NCBI GenBank assembly: GCA_011524615.1
Contig: WTJZ01000129.1
Span: 1-11,536, forward strand
Direction of reading: 5' to 3'
DNA length: 11,536 nt
DNA from: Akkermansiaceae bacterium
GTDB taxonomy: Bacteria; Verrucomicrobiota; Verrucomicrobiia; Verrucomicrobiales; Akkermansiaceae
The translations under genes were made by a program, and so were the position numbers. A model generated the notes under the pieces. The model saw nothing but the letters and a program-made list of their open reading frames with translations. It had not been told where the DNA came from and ran no database searches. Positions 7,293 through 11,536 of this stretch are shown piece after piece. Each line of letters opens with the position of its first letter. Within the stretch, counting starts at the first letter, position 1.

Positions 7293-8456
7293 GTGAATCG
7301 TTATCAAGAAGAGTTACAGCGTCTGGAGCAGGCTCATCTCACGCGTAGCCTGAAGACGAGTGTGCGAGGAGAGTCCGCTACGATAAGAGGGGAGGGAGAT
7401 ACCTTAGTCGACTTTTCTTCCAATGATTACCTAGGTCTCTCACGTCATCCTCGACTGATCGAGACCGCCATCAGAGCGACAGAGCGATATGGGGTTGGTA
7501 GTGGAGCCTCGCGATTAATCTCTGGGACATCACCTGCGCATGCTGAGTGCGAGGAGGTGGTCGCCGAGTGTAAGCAAGCGGAGTCAGCCTTACTCTTTGC
7601 TAACGGGTATATGACCGCTCTGGGAGTCTTGACCTCTCTGTGTAGTAAGGACGATGTCATCATCCTTGATAAGCTCGCTCATGCATGTCTGATTGATGGG
7701 GCACGTGCCTCAGGGGCACGTATGCGCGTGTTCCCTCATAATAATGTGAACCGATTAGAAGCACTGCTCAAGTCGGAGCGAGAGAGGCTCTCGGCAGGAG
7801 CGCAGATCATCATCGTGATAGAATCGGTCTATAGTATGGATGGAGATTTGTGCCCATTAGCGGAGATCGTGAGGCTTAAAAATGAGTATGGTGCGCTCTT
7901 ATTGATGGATGAGGCTCATGGATTGGGTGTTCTGGGACCATGTGGTATGGGGCTGGCGGAGGAGTTAGGATTACAGGATGAGGTCGAGCTCCAGATGGGG
8001 ACGTTAGGAAAGGCGGCAGGTGGAGCCGGGGGATACATCGCGTGTTCTCGTCTACTCAGGGATATGATGGTGAATAAGGCCAGGAGTCTCATCTTTACGA
8101 CCGCTCCACCTCCTGCACAGGCTGCTGTCGCGGCGGCCTCCTTTGATCTCATGCGTTCAGCTCAGGACTTAAGGTCACGACTCACCAGCTTCCGAGAATA
8201 CGTCTCGCAGGCGCTAGGTGGGATCGATGTGCCCTCTGCGATCTGTCCGATCATTATCGGTGAGAATGGGGCCGCACTAGCAGCGAGTACTCATCTTCGT
8301 GACGCGGGCTTCGTCGTTCCTGCTGTGCGTTATCCGACAGTGCCTCGGGGGAGTGCTCGGCTCCGCTTAACGTTATCTGCTGCTCATACGATGGAGCAGG
8401 TCGCTCAGGTAATTGAGCTTGTTCAGCTAGAACTGGTGAGAATTCAGAGAGGATAA
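7293..8456 (+). CDS. bioF: 8-amino-7-oxononanoate synthase (7-KAP synthase)
   Basis: This PLP enzyme joins pimeloyl thioester and L-alanine with loss of CO2 to give 8-amino-7-oxononanoate, the first step of the biotin ring pathway. At 387 residues it has the usual length. SNDYLGLSRHP (43-53), GSGASRLISGTSPAHAECE (69-87), DKLAHACLIDGA (126-137, H130 stacking on PLP), LMDEAHGLGVLGP (204-216, D206) and MGTLGKAAGG (235-244, Schiff-base K240) are family motifs. The related ligase Kbl is less likely, because SNDYLGL and RLISGTSPAH are the BioF forms. The start is GTG, with a GAGGGG stretch 6 bases upstream inside the end of the preceding gene, one of the few SD-like sites here. It lies 3 bases after the carboxypeptidase stop, so the two are probably cotranscribed. 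No other bio gene is nearby. Confidence 0.92.
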   Translation: MNRYQEELQRLEQAHLTRSLKTSVRGESATIRGEGDTLVDFSSNDYLGLSRHPRLIETAIRATERYGVGSGASRLISGTSPAHAECEEVVAECKQAESALLFANGYMTALGVLTSLCSKDDVIILDKLAHACLIDGARASGARMRVFPHNNVNRLEALLKSERERLSAGAQIIIVIESVYSMDGDLCPLAEIVRLKNEYGALLLMDEAHGLGVLGPCGMGLAEELGLQDEVELQMGTLGKAAGGAGGYIACSRLLRDMMVNKARSLIFTTAPPPAQAAVAAASFDLMRSAQDLRSRLTSFREYVSQALGGIDVPSAICPIIIGENGAALAASTHLRDAGFVVPAVRYPTVPRGSARLRLTLSAAHTMEQVAQVIELVQLELVRIQRG

Positions 8457-8490
8457 AAAAAAGCCACTGACTAGGTCGTCAGCGGCTTTT
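8455..8490. terminator. Shared terminator between convergent bioF and leuB
   Basis: The arms AAAAGCCACTGAC (8459-8471) and GTCAGCGGCTTTT (8478-8490) surround a 6-base loop. On the minus strand the single imperfect pair becomes a G-U wobble and eight T follow, so it is a strong leuB terminator. On the plus strand the same position is an A-C mismatch and only four T end the stem, so it should act more weakly on bioF. The A-run overlaps the bioF TAA stop. Confidence 0.88.
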
Positions 8491-8511
8491 GTGTAAACGT
8501 ATTCGTTCTGA

Positions 8512-9615
8512 TTAGAGGCGAGCGAGGATTTGCTCTGCCATCTCTGAGGTGTTGACACGGGTTTCACCTTCTGCACCTGTCGCGATGTCACCTGTACGGT
8601 AACCCGCCTTGATTGTTGCAGAGACAGCATCATCGATCGCATTTGCTGCTGCAGACTCACCGAGTGAGTAACGGAGGAGCATTGAGAGCGAGAGGATCTG
8701 AGCGATTGGGTTTGCGATGCCTTGCCCCGCGATGTCTGGAGCTGATCCACCTGATGGCTCATACATACCGTAGTAGAGGCCTTCTTCATTCTTATCACCA
8801 AGTGATGCTGATGGGAGCATACCGAGAGATCCTGAGATCATCGCCATCTCATCGGAGAGAATGTCACCGAAGAGGTTCCCCGTGAAGAGTACGTCAAAGT
8901 CAGGAGCGCGACGGATGAGTTGCATCGCTGCGTTATCGACATAGAGGTGTTCGAGTTCTACCTCAGGGTATTGCTTCGCTACTTCGTTCACCGTTTCACG
9001 CCAGAGCACTGATACAGCGAGGACGTTAGCCTTATCTACAGAACAGACACGCTTGTCACGCTCCATTGCTGCGGTGAATGCGACATGTGCGATACGCTCG
9101 ATCTCAGACTTCTTATAGACCATGGTATCGATCGCTGCTTCCTCGCCATCACGCTCTTCGCGTCCTTTTGGTGAACCAAAGTAGATACCACCTGTGAGCT
9201 CACGAACACAGAGAACGTCGAATCCATTAGGGATGAGTGAATCCTTCACTGGTGAGGCATGGCTGAGTTCTGGAAGGCAGATGCCTGGGCGGAGGTTTGC
9301 GAAGAGACCAAAGTGCTTACGAAGTGGGAGGAGTGCTCCACGCTCTGGTTGTTGTGCTGGAGGGAGGTTTTCCCACTTAGGACCACCAACAGATCCGAAG
9401 AGGATCGCGTCTGCTTCTTCACATCCCTTGAGTGTAGCCTCTGGGAGTGGTGAATCGGTTGCATCGATCGCGGCACCTCCTACGAGGAATGTCTCACGTT
9501 CGATCGTGAATGAGAACTTACTCGCTACCGAGTCGAGCACATTCAGGGCGACATCCATTACCTCTGGACCGATCCCGTCACCCGGGAGAACTGCAATTTT
9601 ATATGACTTAGCCAT
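8512..9615 (-). CDS. leuB: 3-isopropylmalate dehydrogenase
   Basis: This cytoplasmic NAD-dependent enzyme oxidatively decarboxylates 3-isopropylmalate to 2-oxoisocaproate, the third step of leucine synthesis. At 367 residues it has the usual length. IAVLPGDGIGPEV (7-19), ILFGSVGGPKWE (71-82), substrate arginines R99, R109 and R138 (LRK, NLRP, VREL), LTGGIYFGSPKGRE (140-153), DKANVL with K195, YVDNAA with D227, NLFGDILSDEMA with D251 and D255 for the metal, and EPSGGSAPDIAGQGIANP (286-303) for NAD are all present. The last motif indicates NAD rather than NADP use, as in classical LeuB. The ATG directly precedes the conserved N-terminal strand; no clear Shine-Dalgarno is seen. leuA, leuC and leuD are not adjacent. 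It is divergent from the exchanger gene and ends at a shared terminator. Confidence 0.97.
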   Translation of the reverse strand: MAKSYKIAVLPGDGIGPEVMDVALNVLDSVASKFSFTIERETFLVGGAAIDATDSPLPEATLKGCEEADAILFGSVGGPKWENLPPAQQPERGALLPLRKHFGLFANLRPGICLPELSHASPVKDSLIPNGFDVLCVRELTGGIYFGSPKGREERDGEEAAIDTMVYKKSEIERIAHVAFTAAMERDKRVCSVDKANVLAVSVLWRETVNEVAKQYPEVELEHLYVDNAAMQLIRRAPDFDVLFTGNLFGDILSDEMAMISGSLGMLPSASLGDKNEEGLYYGMYEPSGGSAPDIAGQGIANPIAQILSLSMLLRYSLGESAAANAIDDAVSATIKAGYRTGDIATGAEGETRVNTSEMAEQILARL

Positions 9616-9698
9616 GTACGAGGGGATAACGGAAAATTCTAGTAGAGGGAAAGAAAAAACTTGTTCTCTTCTGCACTGAGAAGCCTAGAGTAGCAGAT

Positions 9699-10673
9699 AT
9701 GGAACTTTGGATCGATTTTGGCTGGCTAATATTAGGGCTCGTGATGCTATATTTTGGAGCTGAATGGCTCGTGCAAGGAGCGGCGAGTGTAGCGCTCAAG
9801 GTCGGATTGACACCACTGGTCGTGGGTCTAACGGTGGTAGCCTTTGGTACCAGTGCTCCTGAGCTCCTAGTGAGTCTGCAGGCAAACTTAGAGGATCCCC
9901 CTCGTGGTGGGTTTGCCCTCGGGAATATCATCGGGTCCAATATTTGTAATATCGCCCTCATTCTTGGTGTCGCGGCCCTTGTGCGACCGATTCAGGTGAA
10001 TAAGCAGGTGCTGACGAGAGATACCCCGATCATGATTATCATCTCGCTAGCCTTCGTCTGGATGCTCAGAGATCAAAGTATTTCGACCGTAGAGGCTGCT
10101 ATTCTTGCAGGGACGCTCTTACTCTACATCGTGACGAGTATCCGCAAGGGGCTCAAGTCAGGAGAGGAAGCTGAGGTAGAGGGCATGGATGATGAAGAGA
10201 TTGCCGCTGCTAAGAATGCCTCTGGAGCAAAGGTGTTCGTCTATATATTGCTCATCATTCTCGGATTAGCGACACTCGCTGTCGGTGCAAACCGTCTAAT
10301 CGAGGGTGGGGTAGGGATTGCTCAGACATTTGGGGTGCCTGATGTTGTCATCGCACTCTCACTCGTTGCATTGGGAACCTCTTTACCAGAACTCGCCACC
10401 TCCATCGTTGCCAGCGTTAAGAAGCAAGGCGACATCATTATTGGTAACGTGGTCGGGTCCAACCTCTTTAATATCTTAGCTGTGATTGGTATCACAGGGC
10501 TTGTTGCTCCACTCTTTAGTGAGGAAATCAAGTCTGTTGACCTCTACTTCATGATCGGATTAAGCGTCCTCTCTATTCTCTTCATGGCGACACGCAAGAC
10601 CATCGGACGTTTAGAAGGTGTCATTTTACTCGCTCTCTACGTAGGATACCTCGCCTTTACCTTCCAAGGGTAA
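9699..10673 (+). CDS. YrbG-type Na+/Ca2+ exchanger (CaCA family)
   Basis: This 324-residue inner-membrane antiporter probably exchanges Ca2+ for Na+ (or H+). The family's two alpha-repeats are clear: VVGLTVVAFGTSAPELLVSL with GNIIGSNICNIALILG (41-60 and 75-90), and IALSLVALGTSLPELATSI with GNVVGSNLFNILAVIG (218-236 and 249-264). E55 and E231 in the GTSxPE motifs are the expected cation ligands, along with N81 and N255. About ten hydrophobic segments flank an acidic central loop (about 152-168, GEEAEVEGMDDEE) that divides the two halves. The length matches bacterial YrbG-like proteins. The start gives a hydrophobic first helix at once (MELWIDFGWLILGLVML); no good Shine-Dalgarno is present. The ion specificity is inferred from the family. 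Confidence 0.93.
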   Translation: MELWIDFGWLILGLVMLYFGAEWLVQGAASVALKVGLTPLVVGLTVVAFGTSAPELLVSLQANLEDPPRGGFALGNIIGSNICNIALILGVAALVRPIQVNKQVLTRDTPIMIIISLAFVWMLRDQSISTVEAAILAGTLLLYIVTSIRKGLKSGEEAEVEGMDDEEIAAAKNASGAKVFVYILLIILGLATLAVGANRLIEGGVGIAQTFGVPDVVIALSLVALGTSLPELATSIVASVKKQGDIIIGNVVGSNLFNILAVIGITGLVAPLFSEEIKSVDLYFMIGLSVLSILFMATRKTIGRLEGVILLALYVGYLAFTFQG

Positions 10674-10701
10674 CTGTGCGAGTGCAGTTAAGGCTTATCT
10701 T

Positions 10702-11142
10702 ATGCGCTACATCACATCTACTCTAGTCCTATTTCTGACTTTGGTCGGTTGCTTAGAGGATGATAAAGCTCACGTCGTTTTAGACACAACAGGAGCCACA
10801 GAACGTCTCCTCTCTGCTGATCCTCCATATGAGGCTAGGGATTGGTGTGATATCTATCTCAGTATTATGGAGATCAAGGACATAGCGAGACAAACTCCAG
10901 ATTTTCAAATCTATTTTATCTCTGAGTGGCGTAGAAAAGTTGATCTTATACAGGAGAGCAACAGAGATAATCGCTTTGGAATTCATGGGGAACTAGTGCG
11001 TCTGAAATCAATTGACTATGACATGATAGCTCGAGGGCAATGGTTTCCTGAGGATTTTAAAGTTCAAAAAGAAGACCTAGCAATTTTGAAACTACACAAA
11101 CAAGAAGTGTTCAAGATAATGAGCAGATACCCTGAAAGGTAG
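10702..11142 (+). CDS. Small lipoprotein of unknown function
   Basis: I do not recognise this 146-residue protein. It begins with a lipoprotein signal, MRYITSTLVLFLTLVGC, with the lipobox LVGC placing the lipidated cysteine at residue 17, so it should be tethered to a membrane in the envelope. The mature part has no transmembrane segment and looks mixed and charged (EIKDIARQTPDFQIYFISEWRR about 57-78, then LKSIDYDMIARGQWFPEDFKV). It ends in a Lys- and Glu-rich helix-like tail. No enzyme motif is visible. It starts 28 bases after the exchanger stop on the same strand with no terminator between, so readthrough is possible. Base composition is more AT-rich than its neighbours: two 60-base lines sampled give 33% and 42% G+C, against 52% in one line of the exchanger gene. 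Confidence 0.7.
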   Translation: MRYITSTLVLFLTLVGCLEDDKAHVVLDTTGATERLLSADPPYEARDWCDIYLSIMEIKDIARQTPDFQIYFISEWRRKVDLIQESNRDNRFGIHGELVRLKSIDYDMIARGQWFPEDFKVQKEDLAILKLHKQEVFKIMSRYPER

Positions 11143-11347
11143 CTTTTTGGTTAGTGTAAATCCAAATGACTATCAGATACCTCACAGGTTTGAAGAACAG
11201 GGATGGGGAAGTGAGACTAATAAGTGAGATTGGCTAGGGAGGCTTTCGTATGCATATTTAATTCTCTCGTCTGAAGCTAAATCGATTCGTAGAATTTAGA
11301 CGTAGTGTTTGCTCCCCATCATAGGGTAGGGAGGTTACAATCGTCGC

Positions 11348-11363
11348 CCTATTCTATAATAGG
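11348..11363. repeat. Inverted repeat over a -10 element
   Basis: CCTATT-CTAT-AATAGG has perfect 6-base arms. The consensus -10 hexamer TATAAT lies within it, so a protein bound here would cover the promoter. The call is by inspection. Confidence 0.35.
11355..11360 (+). promoter_or_regulatory. Candidate -10 element of the right-edge gene
   Basis: A perfect TATAAT lies 36 bases upstream of the ATG at 11397, predicting a transcript start near 11367. No good -35 sits 16-18 bases upstream; the nearest, TTACAA at 11335-11340, is only 14 bases away. The promoter may therefore be weak or activator-dependent. Confidence 0.45.
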
Positions 11364-11369
11364 AGTGTC

Positions 11370-11383
11370 GCACGAGATCGTGC
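11370..11383. repeat. Inverted repeat just after the predicted transcript start
   Basis: GCACGA-GA-TCGTGC has perfect 6-base arms and begins about 10 bases after the TATAAT element, where an operator or a 5' hairpin would sit. It may work with the repeat at 11348-11363, or be chance. Confidence 0.35.
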
Positions 11384-11396
11384 AGTCTCATCAGCA

Positions 11397-11536
11397 ATGA
11401 ACAACAACTTATTGGACAACCTTAAGAGTATCGACTTTAGCAGTGCAGCATTTGGCTCTCAATTTATCCCTAAGCTGATGCGGGAGAACCGCTGGTCTCG
11501 CAGCTACACTGAGCTAGTGATAGCTGAGTATAAGCG
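11397..11536 (+). CDS. 5' end of an unrecognised conserved-looking protein, cut by the window edge
   Basis: An ATG opens a frame of 46 complete codons with no stop before the edge. The peptide begins MNNNLLDNLKSIDF and continues with FIPKLMRENRWSRSYTELV, then IAEYK. From memory, the last part resembles the N-terminal RENGWS-YAxRVIxEYKRF pattern of a poorly characterised family of bacterial cytoplasmic proteins; this is tentative. No signal peptide is visible. It follows a TATAAT element and two inverted repeats, with no Shine-Dalgarno. Codon use looks like that of the neighbouring genes. The product cannot be settled without the downstream sequence. Confidence 0.6.
   Translation, partial: MNNNLLDNLKSIDFSSAAFGSQFIPKLMRENRWSRSYTELVIAEYK

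Noticed and set aside
9194..9679. Plus-strand frame of 161 codons opposite the leuB 5' half
   Set aside because: Antisense to conserved LeuB motifs, and the peptide is unlike any protein I know.
11124..11181. CAGATACC occurring twice, 50 bases apart, after the small lipoprotein gene
   Set aside because: Only 8 exact bases are shared and one copy is inside the coding end, so chance is the simplest explanation.

Overview
The window is an ordinary-looking bacterial chromosomal segment. A Verrucomicrobiota (PVC-group) origin is inferred from three things: secreted beta-helix/PDZ and fucosidase-like glycan enzymes next to housekeeping genes, ribosome-binding sites that are mostly absent or weak, and the style of the proteins. 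No marker in the window proves this assignment. I see no rRNA, tRNA, CRISPR array, insertion sequence or phage gene.

Layout. Positions 48-4232 hold two divergent secreted carbohydrate-active proteins. On the minus strand is a GH141-like right-handed beta-helix enzyme with a C-terminal PDZ domain. On the plus strand is a GH29-like (alpha-L-fucosidase superfamily) enzyme with an N-terminal carbohydrate-binding-like region. They share a 303-base intergenic region with a palindrome and -10-like hexamers. A strong intrinsic terminator follows the second gene. After a gene-free stretch, rpoA and rplQ lie on the minus strand (6145 to 4607), ending in a strong terminator. Divergent from rpoA is a plus-strand pair: a lipoprotein D,D-carboxypeptidase of the S11 family and bioF (7-keto-8-aminopelargonate synthase). 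It converges on leuB (minus strand) across a shared terminator hairpin. Divergent from leuB is a YrbG-type Na+/Ca2+ exchanger gene, followed by a small unrecognised lipoprotein gene and the start of another gene that runs off the right edge.

How the genes relate. The two glycoside-hydrolase-like proteins plausibly act on the same extracellular glycan, with fucose the best guess because GH29 and GH141 both include fucosidases. RpoA and L17 are core transcription and translation proteins. The carboxypeptidase trims peptidoglycan. BioF and LeuB are single steps of biotin and leucine synthesis, without their pathway partners nearby. The most unusual items are the PDZ fusion on the beta-helix enzyme, the loss of the canonical GH29 histidine motifs in the fucosidase-like protein, and the inverted repeats over the promoter of the right-edge gene. 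I found no convincing new defence or mobile system.
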